Below, piece after piece: positions 25,323 through 32,359 of a stretch of 45,337 nt of DNA (position 1 is its first letter; every line of letters starts with the position of its first letter). A program made the position numbers and the translations under genes. Below the pieces are notes generated by a model. That model had not been told where the DNA came from, did not search any database, and worked only from the letters and a program-made list of their open reading frames with translations. The stretch covers positions 1 to 45,337 of the forward strand of contig VMDM01000006.1 of NCBI GenBank assembly GCA_008080815.1, written 5' to 3'. This DNA comes from Candidatus Nitrosopumilus sp. (GTDB lineage: Archaea; Thermoproteota; Nitrososphaeria; Nitrososphaerales; Nitrosopumilaceae).

Positions 25323-25380
25323 GGTAAAGCTCTGACCAATGTAAACCTCCTGCAAGATTTTTACTTGGTTGGACTTTACC
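25323..25380. other. strong imperfect hairpin just past the 3' end of the AIPR gene
   Basis: Three nested perfect helices: ggtaaag 25323-25329 with ctttacc 25374-25380, accaa 25335-25339 with ttggt 25365-25369, and gtaaa 25341-25345 with tttac 25360-25364, with one bulged T and a small internal loop. The loop holds cctcctgcaagat. It lies three bases from the AIPR stop on the minus strand. It could be an mRNA 3' end element, a small RNA or a protein-binding site. No A/T box was clearly assigned. Confidence 0.5.
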
Positions 25381-25383
25381 CAC

Positions 25384-27135
25384 TCAAAGTAAATTATTGG
25401 TTAATTTCTTAAGGGACACAATTTCGTCTTCTTCTTGTCTTATTTTTTTATCAATTACTCTAAGCATTGTATCATTCCAAACATGCTGAGAGAAGAAATT
25501 ATGTTTAGTGTTAGCAAGCTCTATTTCATCATCGACAACTGTATCTTCTAGAAATTTTGTAACTACGATATCTGTTAATCTCAATATGCGTGAATTTAAT
25601 TTGAAACTTCTAAAAATAGGCTCAACTTTTCGAATGTCTGATTTAAAATCTCCCTTTGATTCTAAAATTTTATTTTTTAAAATTCTGAAATAAACAGCGA
25701 CAAAAAACAATGTTGCGTATCTTTTTGTTTTATGTCCACCTTTTTTTCCATATTTCAAAGATTTTTTTGCATACTCTTTTACCAAATATGGATAAAGTAA
25801 AACTCTATAATCATCTTTGAGATTATCATTGAAAATATCATCGTATTTACTTCCTCTTGGTAAAAATTGTGCTGGAGAACTATATGCCTCTGTAGGTCTT
25901 TGTTCAACTCCTGCAACTAACGCTTGAATTGCATCTTTTGCAACAATTACTTTTTTGTGATTGTCTGGAAGATATTCATTATATGTTATATCACCAAAGT
26001 AATCTGATTGTTGTGATTTTGTTTTACTATCAAACGAACCTGCTTGAATCTCATAAAAATATCCAGAGTTTCTTAATTGTGATTTAATTGACTTGTGGAA
26101 ATCCATTAAGGAAACTAGATCTTTTCCTCTAACTGAATTTTGTGAATTTCGATATTTTGTAATATTATTTTGTTCTTGTTCATCATCAGCTTTGATTATC
26201 GTAACTGTCATTGAACCTTCCATATTTTTCGTTCTTTTTGCATGATCTAAAATTGAATTTGATGTTTGTGCACCATTAACAATTTGTGGTGCATGTAATT
26301 CAATTAAATTTTCTTCAATTTCATTAAAATCACTAACAACGATGGTGATTCCGTTGTTATAAAAAAAGAATTTACTTGGATTATTTTGTAATGTGTCTCT
26401 CAATCCTTTATTGACAGTAGTTTTGAATTGCATCCATTGTCTGATATTGGATTCAAACACATAATCTCTATTCTTACTCACAAAATCAGTCAATTCTCTT
26501 AATTTTAGAATTCCTAAAATTGTATTTTCATGTCTAAGCATTTTTTCAAGTCTGATTGAGGATTTTTTTCCAGCAGCTGGTTTCTTGATTCTCTCCCAAA
26601 GTCTGTTAATGATTTTTTCCTCATCAATTATTTCTATAATATCATCTTTGTAATCGACTTTTTGATTAGTCACATAACAACATTTTATTTTCAAATTTTT
26701 TTCTTTGATCTTTGTAATCAATTGTGCCAGTTCTGGTCTAATCTTTGCCACATCTTTATCTAATAATCGCTCCACATCTTGTCTAAATTTTGCTATTGCC
26801 TCCATAGAATGTGATGAACCATATTTTGATTGAAATAGTCTAATTGTATTATCTGAAAAATCTACAGGTAAATATGCATCAATTCCTAGATCATTTGCAC
26901 CGTCAATAATTGCATCTGCAGCATCATCTTCAGTTGCTTCAAAAACTCTAGTTAAAACCCATTGGAGAAAATTATTACCTTTTTCAACTTCATTTTTTGA
27001 ATTTTCAGCAAATTCGGTAATACTGATTCTAATATTTTCTGCAAACCCCTCTAAGGGCATACTGGAATTTTTTTGAACTAACAAAACTTTAGAACCTGGA
27101 ATGTATTCTAATAATCCATTTCCATTGTTTGACAT
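25384..27135 (-). CDS. AIPR-family (abortive infection phage resistance) protein with Mrr-like nuclease motif
   Basis: 583 residues. The AIPR signature is clear: FFFYNNGITIV at about 256-266 and APQIVNGAQTSNS at about 282-294. The N-terminal part looks like a PD-(D/E)XK nuclease of the Mrr type: an acidic helix region, then GIDAY with D86 and, after a strand, QSK at 102-104, equivalent to D...QxK. The family is linked to abortive infection and phage resistance in bacteria, so an antiviral nuclease is a fair inference, but no experiment on an archaeal member is known to me. It stands alone with no methylase or helicase beside it. A strong hairpin lies at its 3' end. Confidence 0.82.
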   Translation of the reverse strand: MSNNGNGLLEYIPGSKVLLVQKNSSMPLEGFAENIRISITEFAENSKNEVEKGNNFLQWVLTRVFEATEDDAADAIIDGANDLGIDAYLPVDFSDNTIRLFQSKYGSSHSMEAIAKFRQDVERLLDKDVAKIRPELAQLITKIKEKNLKIKCCYVTNQKVDYKDDIIEIIDEEKIINRLWERIKKPAAGKKSSIRLEKMLRHENTILGILKLRELTDFVSKNRDYVFESNIRQWMQFKTTVNKGLRDTLQNNPSKFFFYNNGITIVVSDFNEIEENLIELHAPQIVNGAQTSNSILDHAKRTKNMEGSMTVTIIKADDEQEQNNITKYRNSQNSVRGKDLVSLMDFHKSIKSQLRNSGYFYEIQAGSFDSKTKSQQSDYFGDITYNEYLPDNHKKVIVAKDAIQALVAGVEQRPTEAYSSPAQFLPRGSKYDDIFNDNLKDDYRVLLYPYLVKEYAKKSLKYGKKGGHKTKRYATLFFVAVYFRILKNKILESKGDFKSDIRKVEPIFRSFKLNSRILRLTDIVVTKFLEDTVVDDEIELANTKHNFFSQHVWNDTMLRVIDKKIRQEEDEIVSLKKLTNNLL

Positions 27136-27202
27136 GTATTTTCTAAAATGCTATATATTTAGAGAATTTGGTAATTATGTTATAACTTTAGATGAATGAA
27201 AT

Positions 27203-27622
27203 ATGAATAAAATTATTGTAATTCCACTTTCAATCTTTCTACCAATTCTAATAATTGTTGGTGTTCTATCTGTAGCTTCTGACAAATCGGAAATAAGTTC
27301 TGAAATCGAAGAAATTGAGAATAGTGTTGATGCAGATGTAATAATGCCTACCAAAGTCTCAAGACCAGGTTGTGAGGAAATTGATAGATGTTACATTCCA
27401 TCAATGGTCAATATTGTTAAAGGCGAGACAGTTACTTGGCTAAATGAGGATTCTGCATTTCATAGCGTAACATCGGGATTTTACGATGAACCGACTGGTC
27501 TTTTTGATAGTGGCTATATGGAATACCTTCAATCATTTTCTTATACTTTTGATGACTCTGGTGTCTTTGATTACTATTGTACTTTACATCCCTGGATGAA
27601 AGCACAAGTAGTTGTAGAATAA
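27203..27622 (+). CDS. membrane-anchored cupredoxin (blue-copper protein)
   Basis: 139 residues. N-terminal helix IIVIPLSIFLPILIIVGVLS anchors or exports the protein, followed by an acidic linker and one plastocyanin-like domain. The type 1 copper ligands are visible: His in NEDSAFHSVTSG, and Cys, His and Met in YYCTLHPWM. An additional Cys pair (PGCEEIDRCYIP) may form a disulphide. Such proteins are plentiful in ammonia-oxidising archaea and are thought to carry electrons on the outer face of the membrane. The TAA ends on the discriminator base of the convergent tRNA-Cys. Confidence 0.93.
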   Translation: MNKIIVIPLSIFLPILIIVGVLSVASDKSEISSEIEEIENSVDADVIMPTKVSRPGCEEIDRCYIPSMVNIVKGETVTWLNEDSAFHSVTSGFYDEPTGLFDSGYMEYLQSFSYTFDDSGVFDYYCTLHPWMKAQVVVE

Positions 27623-27693
27623 GGTACCCGAGGGAGTCGAACCCCCTTGAAAAGGCTTTGCAGGCCCACGCATGACCGTTCTGCCAGAGTACC
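27622..27693 (-). tRNA. tRNA-Cys (GCA)
   Basis: Acceptor GGTACTC/GGGTACC, D-stem of three strong pairs (GCA/TGC), anticodon arm TGGGC-CTGCAAA-GCCTT with GCA, variable TTCAA, T-arm GGGGG-TTCGACT-CCCTC, discriminator T as expected for Cys. The 27-43 pair is a T-T mismatch, otherwise the fold is complete. No intron and no encoded CCA. Its discriminator base overlaps the last base of the cupredoxin stop codon on the other strand. Confidence 0.95.
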
Positions 27694-27736
27694 GTTTTTC
27701 AAAATTTATCGCGATTAATTAAACTCTTTAGATTGC

Positions 27737-27952
27737 TCAAGAAAGTGTTTTAGATGCTAATTTGATATCCTCAGACTTTATTGTTTTTCTACCTGCATGT
27801 TTTGCCATATCTACAGCATTTTTTCCAATATTATCTGCCAAATCTTCTAACACTTTTCTTAATTCTTCTGCAGATTCTTCACTAACTCTCTCTGCACCAG
27901 CTTTCTTCAAAATTCTATACATTGCAGATAATGCCAATTCTGATGACTTCAT
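27737..27952 (-). CDS. archaeal histone
   Basis: 71-residue minimal histone fold with no tails. The three helices are readable: LALSAMYRILKKAGAERVS, the long EESAEELRKVLEDLADNIG and KTIKSEDIKLASKTL, with loop-2 RKTIK as in HMf-type histones. It forms dimers that stack on DNA to compact the chromosome. Only one histone gene is seen here. Its divergent neighbour is the TatD gene. Confidence 0.96.
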   Translation of the reverse strand: MKSSELALSAMYRILKKAGAERVSEESAEELRKVLEDLADNIGKNAVDMAKHAGRKTIKSEDIKLASKTLS

Positions 27953-28046
27953 ATCCTAAATTTTAATAATTTATGAAAAAACATAACGAGTTAAAAAAAA
28001 TCACTAAGGAATCGATTTATACAGACTAGAGTTAGTTAGGTTTAGA

Positions 28047-28802
28047 ATGGTTTGGCTCTTTGATTCTCATATTCATCTTTCAGATACAGATTATTTTGAA
28101 GATATTGAAATTATTTTAAACCAAATGAAATTTTTACAGATTAAATCATGTTGTGTTTCAATGAACTATGCCAATTCCCTTGAAACTCTTAATCTATCTA
28201 AAAAAAGTAATCTGATATTACCTTTTTTAGGAATTCATCCAGAATTCGCAACTGAAAATATATCTGATTGTGTGGAATTAATTAGAAAAAACCACAATGA
28301 AATAATCGGAATTGGTGAAATTGGATTAGATCCTACATATTGTAAAAATGATGCTGATTATCCTATACAAAAAAATGTTTTTGAAACTTTTCTCAGTATG
28401 GCAGAGAAATACGAAAAACCAGTTTCAATTCATTCACGGAAAAGTCTAGATGATATTTTTGACGTGATGTCTAGTTTCAGTACAAAACATGCATTATTGC
28501 ATTGGTTTGATGGAAGTAAAAAACAACTTCAAAAAGCAATGGATTTAGGATTCTATGTATCCTTTGGACCTGTTTCGGTTTATGCCGATGATAAAAAATC
28601 ACTTATTTCTAAAACTGATTTGTCTCAAATTCTTGTTGAAACTGATGGACCGGTTAGATTCTCACGATGTTTTGAGATGAAGTCTGGACAAATTACTTTC
28701 ATACCTAGTGTGATTTTCAACATTTCAAAAGTACTCAAAATAACATATGATGAGATGGTTGAAATTTTAGAAAAAAATTCAATTGCCTACCTTGGAATAT
28801 AG
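28047..28802 (+). CDS. TatD-family metal-dependent hydrolase
   Basis: 251-residue amidohydrolase-fold protein. Metal ligands: DSHIHLS at the N-terminus, GIGEIGLD (Glu), SIHSR (His), ALLHWFDG (His) and VETDGP (Asp). The family has 3'-5' DNase or RNase activity and may act in DNA repair or turnover. Length fits. It runs into the eS17 gene, whose TATA box overlaps its stop. Confidence 0.9.
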   Translation: MVWLFDSHIHLSDTDYFEDIEIILNQMKFLQIKSCCVSMNYANSLETLNLSKKSNLILPFLGIHPEFATENISDCVELIRKNHNEIIGIGEIGLDPTYCKNDADYPIQKNVFETFLSMAEKYEKPVSIHSRKSLDDIFDVMSSFSTKHALLHWFDGSKKQLQKAMDLGFYVSFGPVSVYADDKKSLISKTDLSQILVETDGPVRFSRCFEMKSGQITFIPSVIFNISKVLKITYDEMVEILEKNSIAYLGI

Positions 28803-28832
28803 GTATAAAAGTCCCCTGTATTTACTCGTCTC

Positions 28833-29192
28833 GTGGATAGAATCAAACGACTTTCCTTTGAAGTAATGGCTCAACACAAGTCAAAATTTGGTGAAGATTT
28901 TGGAGATAATAAAAAAATCTTAGATCAGGTTTCGATTGTTCGTTCAAAAGGACTAAAAAATGAAGTCGCTGGATATATCACAAAATTTATCAAAAAAGAA
29001 GTTAGAGAAGCAAAAGCAAAACAAGCTAGACATGAGCATTCTAGAGCTCAGAGACAAAATGTAACTGAAGAAATTACTGATGATCTTGTAGAAGAAATTG
29101 AAACAGAATCTACAGAAGTAGTTGATACTATTGAATCTACTACTGATGACAGTTCAGAAGAACTAGTTATTGATAATCAAGAAGAATCATAA
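28833..29192 (+). CDS. rps17e: small-subunit ribosomal protein eS17 with acidic C-terminal tail
   Basis: Archaeal and eukaryotic-type 30S protein. The first ~62 residues are canonical: FGEDFGDNKKILDQVSIV then SKGLKNEVAGYITKFIKK. It is followed by a basic helix and then about 45 residues rich in Glu, Asp, Thr and Ser (for example DDLVEEIETESTEVVDT) absent from the short archaeal form. GTG start, 26 bases below a textbook TATA sequence (ggtataaaag, 28802-28811), so leaderless. Confidence 0.93.
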   Translation: MDRIKRLSFEVMAQHKSKFGEDFGDNKKILDQVSIVRSKGLKNEVAGYITKFIKKEVREAKAKQARHEHSRAQRQNVTEEITDDLVEEIETESTEVVDTIESTTDDSSEELVIDNQEES

Positions 29193-29228
29193 ATTAGATT
29201 TTAATTTCACTAAATTTTTCATAGATTG

Positions 29229-30005
29229 ATGATTACTGTAAAATTTATTGGGGGTGCTAAAAAAATTTATCAAACTGAGCAAACCTCTGTCTCAGAATCG
29301 AATATTTCAATTAATGAATTAATAGAAATTTTAGATAAAATTAAACCCTCAAACACTGAAAATCTAGACCTTGATAATACATTGCTTGCAATTAATGGAG
29401 TTGATTCTGCATCATTAGATGGTTTATCAACTATTCTTAAAGATGGTGACATTGTGAGTTTGATTCCAATCATTCATGGTGGTTCACAAAACTCTCTAAG
29501 TTTTACATTTTTAGCAAAAAATGTTCAAATTTATCAAATTAAAGGGGAAAAAATTATCGATGTAAAATTTCTTGAAGAACTAAGAAATCATTTTCCAAAA
29601 TTAACCATTCAAGCCATATCTAGTAAATTCATTTTAAATTCATCTCACCTGAAAAAAATTATCAAACTATCCATTATTTCGCAAAAAAATCATGTATTGC
29701 TATCTAATAAAATCGAAACTGATATCTTAATGAGATTTGCATTAATGACTCAAATCTCATCTGCAATTACTACAGTTGGTATAAAACCAAACGACGATTT
29801 TATTTTGATTTGTATTGGGAACAAAAAACAATTATCCCAACTAAAAAAACAATTAACTGTTCAAATAATTCCTATGTTTGCAAAGAGAAATGAATTATTT
29901 CTAAAAAGATATTTTAAAATCCAAAAAAATGAATTAGAAAGTATCTATTCTAAAAATCCTTTAGAGGATATTTTATTGGAGCGAGCATCAGTACTATTCT
30001 CATAA
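29229..30005 (+). CDS. ubiquitin-like (MoaD/Urm1-type) domain fused to KEOPS subunit Cgi121
   Basis: 258 residues in two domains. Residues ~1-85 have the MoaD/ThiS beta-grasp pattern (ITVKFIGGAKKIYQ, ELIEILDKI, LLAINGVDS, LKDGDIVSLIPIIHGG), ending in His-Gly-Gly at 83-85. Residues ~95-258 match archaeal Cgi121: a middle strand-helix unit ending NKIETDILMRFALMTQISSA, then ITTVGIKPNDDFILICIGN and a C-terminal helix with LLERASVLFS. Cgi121 binds Bud32 and helps deliver tRNA in t6A synthesis. The ATG is about 26 bases below attttaattt; a TTG three bases earlier is ignored. The Sua5 and THUMP genes alongside support the tRNA-modification role. Confidence 0.82.
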   Translation: MITVKFIGGAKKIYQTEQTSVSESNISINELIEILDKIKPSNTENLDLDNTLLAINGVDSASLDGLSTILKDGDIVSLIPIIHGGSQNSLSFTFLAKNVQIYQIKGEKIIDVKFLEELRNHFPKLTIQAISSKFILNSSHLKKIIKLSIISQKNHVLLSNKIETDILMRFALMTQISSAITTVGIKPNDDFILICIGNKKQLSQLKKQLTVQIIPMFAKRNELFLKRYFKIQKNELESIYSKNPLEDILLERASVLFS

Positions 30006-30515
30006 ATCTCGTTTAGTTTTTTCAATACTTAGGATATCTGATTTTCTAATAATTGAAATACCTGTTTTTGAACCCAATATTTCAATTAGAATAATTTTAT
30101 CAGGATATTCTAATGAAACTTTATTTGGAAAAATTTTTGCTACTGAAGAAATGATTTCTTTACTAGAAATATTAGAATTTCTTTTTTCAATCTCGATCAT
30201 ATATTTCTCATCTCTATTGATTTTATCTGAAAGACTTTCTACGGATTTTTTTATCTCATCAATTTTTGTATCAACTACATTTTGAATTGGAATAATTCTT
30301 GAAATGTATCTAATTTCCCATGGTTCGTCTATAATGATACCTCTAACTTTTTTGATTAAATCAATTATATTTACAGTAGTTTTTACTGTTAAAATTCCAG
30401 ATATCTTGGTGATTATTACTTCCGGATTCTCATCCCCCTCTACTCCGACTATCCTTGTAATTTCTTCACGTGTTTCTTCCTCTAAATTTCGAGGGCAAGT
30501 AACAATTAGATTCAT
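30000..30515 (-). CDS. THUMP-domain protein, Tan1-like
   Basis: 171 residues. N-terminal MNLIVTCPRNLEEETREEI and then VRGIIIDEPWEIRYISRIIP fit the N-terminal ferredoxin-like plus THUMP layout of Tan1 homologues, with the closing strand VSLEYPDKIILIEILGSK. THUMP domains bind tRNA; yeast Tan1 assists acetylation of C12 in tRNA-Ser and tRNA-Leu. No catalytic domain is attached. It is downstream of sua5, separated by one base, and its end overlaps the Cgi121 fusion by six bases. Confidence 0.82.
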   Translation of the reverse strand: MNLIVTCPRNLEEETREEITRIVGVEGDENPEVIITKISGILTVKTTVNIIDLIKKVRGIIIDEPWEIRYISRIIPIQNVVDTKIDEIKKSVESLSDKINRDEKYMIEIEKRNSNISSKEIISSVAKIFPNKVSLEYPDKIILIEILGSKTGISIIRKSDILSIEKTKRDL

Positions 30516-30516
30516 T

Positions 30517-31128
30517 TTATGATAATTCCTCTTTTTTCAAAGCACCCTCTCGGATTATTTTCCAATCTTCACCATGAAATTCAATAATTGTTGATTCACC
30601 TTTACCGCTGATTTTGCCTCCATCAATAAAAATATCAAAATTTTTTATTTCATTTTTACCTATCTCAGGATCAGTGAATGATGGTTTACCTGAAATATTT
30701 GCACTAGTTCCTATCAAAAATTTACATTTCTTTAAAAGTTCTTTTGCACAATTATTATTTGGAACTCTTACTGCAATTTTTTCTTGCACCGACAAAATCT
30801 TTCCCAATTCTTTATCTTTTAATTCTAAAATCATTGTGAGCTGTCCTGGCCAAAACTTTTTTGCAAATTCTTTTGCTGATTTATTAAAAAAAACAATTTT
30901 TTCTGCAGTTTCAATTGAATCAACTAAAATTGGTAATGGTTTTGACATTGATCTTGATTTGATTTCATAAATTTTTTTTACAGAATTTTTAAGATATGGA
31001 TTACACCCTATTCCATAAACTGTATCTGTAGGAAAGATAATGATTCCTCCATCTTTGTAAATTGAAAGTGCTTTATCAATTCCATTTTGATCACACTTAA
31101 CAATCATATTTTCAAAAAACAGGTTCAT
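30517..31128 (-). CDS. threonylcarbamoyl-AMP synthase (YrdC/Sua5 family)
   Basis: Makes threonylcarbamoyl-AMP from threonine, bicarbonate and ATP, the first step of t6A37 synthesis. Motifs: GIIIFPTDTVYGIGCNP, KSRSMSKPLPILV, FWPGQLTMILE, IAVRVPNN, TSANISGKPS and IIREGA. Only the YrdC domain is present (203 residues), without the Sua5 C-terminal extension. I use ATG 31128, which lies 27 bases below the shared ttttaaaa box; an in-frame start at 31143 would lie too close to that box. The adjacent THUMP and Cgi121 genes make a tRNA-modification group. Confidence 0.93.
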   Translation of the reverse strand: MNLFFENMIVKCDQNGIDKALSIYKDGGIIIFPTDTVYGIGCNPYLKNSVKKIYEIKSRSMSKPLPILVDSIETAEKIVFFNKSAKEFAKKFWPGQLTMILELKDKELGKILSVQEKIAVRVPNNNCAKELLKKCKFLIGTSANISGKPSFTDPEIGKNEIKNFDIFIDGGKISGKGESTIIEFHGEDWKIIREGALKKEELS

Positions 31129-31151
31129 TATTAATAATCTCACTCCATAAG

Positions 31152-31160
31152 TTTTTAAAA
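31152..31160. promoter_or_regulatory. bidirectional TATA-like element between sua5 and a 25-aa gene
   Basis: tttttaaaa, near-symmetric. Its centre is about 27-28 bases from the sua5 ATG (31128) and 26 bases from the ATG at 31182 on the other strand. No Shine-Dalgarno sequence precedes either start. Confidence 0.55.
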
Positions 31161-31181
31161 CAAAATTTTTTCATAAAAAAA

Positions 31182-31259
31182 ATGTCTCTACCTAATGATG
31201 AAATCACTGATTTTGAAGATGATTTTGATGATGATTTAGATGAGTTTGAGGATTTTTAA
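31182..31259 (+). CDS. 25-aa highly acidic peptide
   Basis: ATG 31182 to TAA 31257-31259. It starts MSLPNDEITDFED and continues as an almost pure Asp/Glu/Phe run (DFDDDLDEFEDF). The ATG sits exactly where a leaderless start would be below the shared tttttaaaa box, and the stop lies two bases from the convergent regulator's stop, so it is framed like a real gene. The regular Phe spacing within acid suggests an SLiM-type binding peptide or nucleic-acid mimic (inference). Confidence 0.6.
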   Translation: MSLPNDEITDFEDDFDDDLDEFEDF

Positions 31260-31261
31260 TT

Positions 31262-31549
31262 TTAAATATTTAATCCAAAATTATCTGCAAAACTTGTGAA
31301 TTTGTAATATGCTTGAAGAAATTCCCTACCATTTTGACTAATTTTATATTTACTTGCTCCATCACATTGTACTTGTTCCAATAGTCCTTGTGAAACAAGA
31401 GTTTTTAGAATTCTTGAAATTCTTGAATGTGAAACATTGGCTTTTCTAATAAGATAAGTAACTGAGGCTCCATCTTCATCTTGTAAATCATCACGTGTGG
31501 TGGATAAAATATCTCCGATAATTTTGATATGAGTTCTATACTCTGCCAT
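31262..31549 (-). CDS. winged-helix transcription regulator, paralogue of 24121-24402
   Basis: 95-residue ArnR1/HTH_45-like winged helix. MAEYRTHIKIIGDIL leads to the recognition segment KANVSHSRISRILKTLVSQ and the wing GASKYKISQNGREFLQ. A short acidic insert (RDDLQDEDGAS) sits before the recognition helix, and the core is colinear with the first paralogue. No effector domain. Target genes unknown; the neighbours are sua5/25-aa peptide and a membrane protein. Confidence 0.82.
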   Translation of the reverse strand: MAEYRTHIKIIGDILSTTRDDLQDEDGASVTYLIRKANVSHSRISRILKTLVSQGLLEQVQCDGASKYKISQNGREFLQAYYKFTSFADNFGLNI

Positions 31550-31659
31550 TTACAAAAATTGTTTTATGAATTTCTATGATAGGTAAATGATATTTTGCAT
31601 TATACCATTAAGATAAAAGAATTTGACAATTCTTAAAATTTGAGCCTAGGATATAATTT

Positions 31660-32301
31660 CTAGTCGAAATCAGCATCAAATTTTATCTTTGTAAGTGGAA
31701 CTTTGCTGACCGGAATAAACAATGCAATTAATCCACCAATTTTGATTATGAGAGATGCTGAATACAGAATTGATTCTGGAAAAACAAACGAATACCATCC
31801 AAGAAATTCTCCTAAAGCTAATAGTGATAATCCTACTGAAACTGAAATTGCACCTTTATTTTTATTTTCAAAGTATGAAAGTATAGTTTCAATCGCTCCA
31901 TATGCAAGTAGAATAAATCCTACTGATCTGAATAGATGTTCTAGTTGTACTGATGATACTAAAAATAATGGAAAAATTATCACTGATCTAAAATATTTTG
32001 TCTTTGGAAAAAATGATTTAATGCTATGTGAAAATGCAATAAAGAAATATCCTACTGTCTGAATTGCTATTCCTAATGTTTGAACCCATCTTTCTATACT
32101 TCCTGATTTTAAAATAAAATCTTCAACCAAAAATCCAACCCAAATGACACAAAATCCTGCACTAATTGAGAAAAATGCTATTGATAAACGAAATAATGTG
32201 GGACTTCCTGTATTTCTAAATCCAATTAGCGACATTACCCCAATCCCTAATCCTACTAAAAATCCAATTAAATTTAGAATATTTTCAAGTAAAAACTCCA
32301 C
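31660..32301 (-). CDS. multi-pass membrane protein, function unknown
   Basis: 213 residues with about six to seven hydrophobic helices (for example ILNLIGFLVGLGIGVMSLIG, LSIAFFSISAGFCVIWVGFL, LGIAIQTVGYFFIAFSH, IIKIGGLIALFIPV). The layout of short loops recalls seven-helix sensors or transporters, but no motif identifies a family. A charged stretch KSFFPKTKYFR falls midway. Confidence 0.72.
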   Translation of the reverse strand: MEFLLENILNLIGFLVGLGIGVMSLIGFRNTGSPTLFRLSIAFFSISAGFCVIWVGFLVEDFILKSGSIERWVQTLGIAIQTVGYFFIAFSHSIKSFFPKTKYFRSVIIFPLFLVSSVQLEHLFRSVGFILLAYGAIETILSYFENKNKGAISVSVGLSLLALGEFLGWYSFVFPESILYSASLIIKIGGLIALFIPVSKVPLTKIKFDADFD

Positions 32302-32359
32302 AATATTTCTTAACTTGAAAACTAATTATTTTAATCTGATGAATGATTTTACCTTCTTG

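Noticed and set aside
25235-25383. C/D-box small RNA (atgata, ctga) overlapping the hairpin
   Set aside because: The C box deviates from RTGATGA and no matching C'/D' pair is seen; the long helix is incompatible with a C/D fold.
25384-27135. Complete restriction-modification system
   Set aside because: No methyltransferase, specificity subunit or helicase gene lies near the AIPR gene.
23400-27700. Integrated element bounded by tRNA-Thr and tRNA-Cys
   Set aside because: No integrase, no duplicated tRNA 3' end and no composition break at the tRNAs was seen; only the gene content looks accessory.
29229-29490. A free MoaD/SAMP sulfur carrier with frameshifted stop
   Set aside because: The HGG is followed in frame by a clear Cgi121 domain with no stop, so it is a fusion rather than a separate gene.
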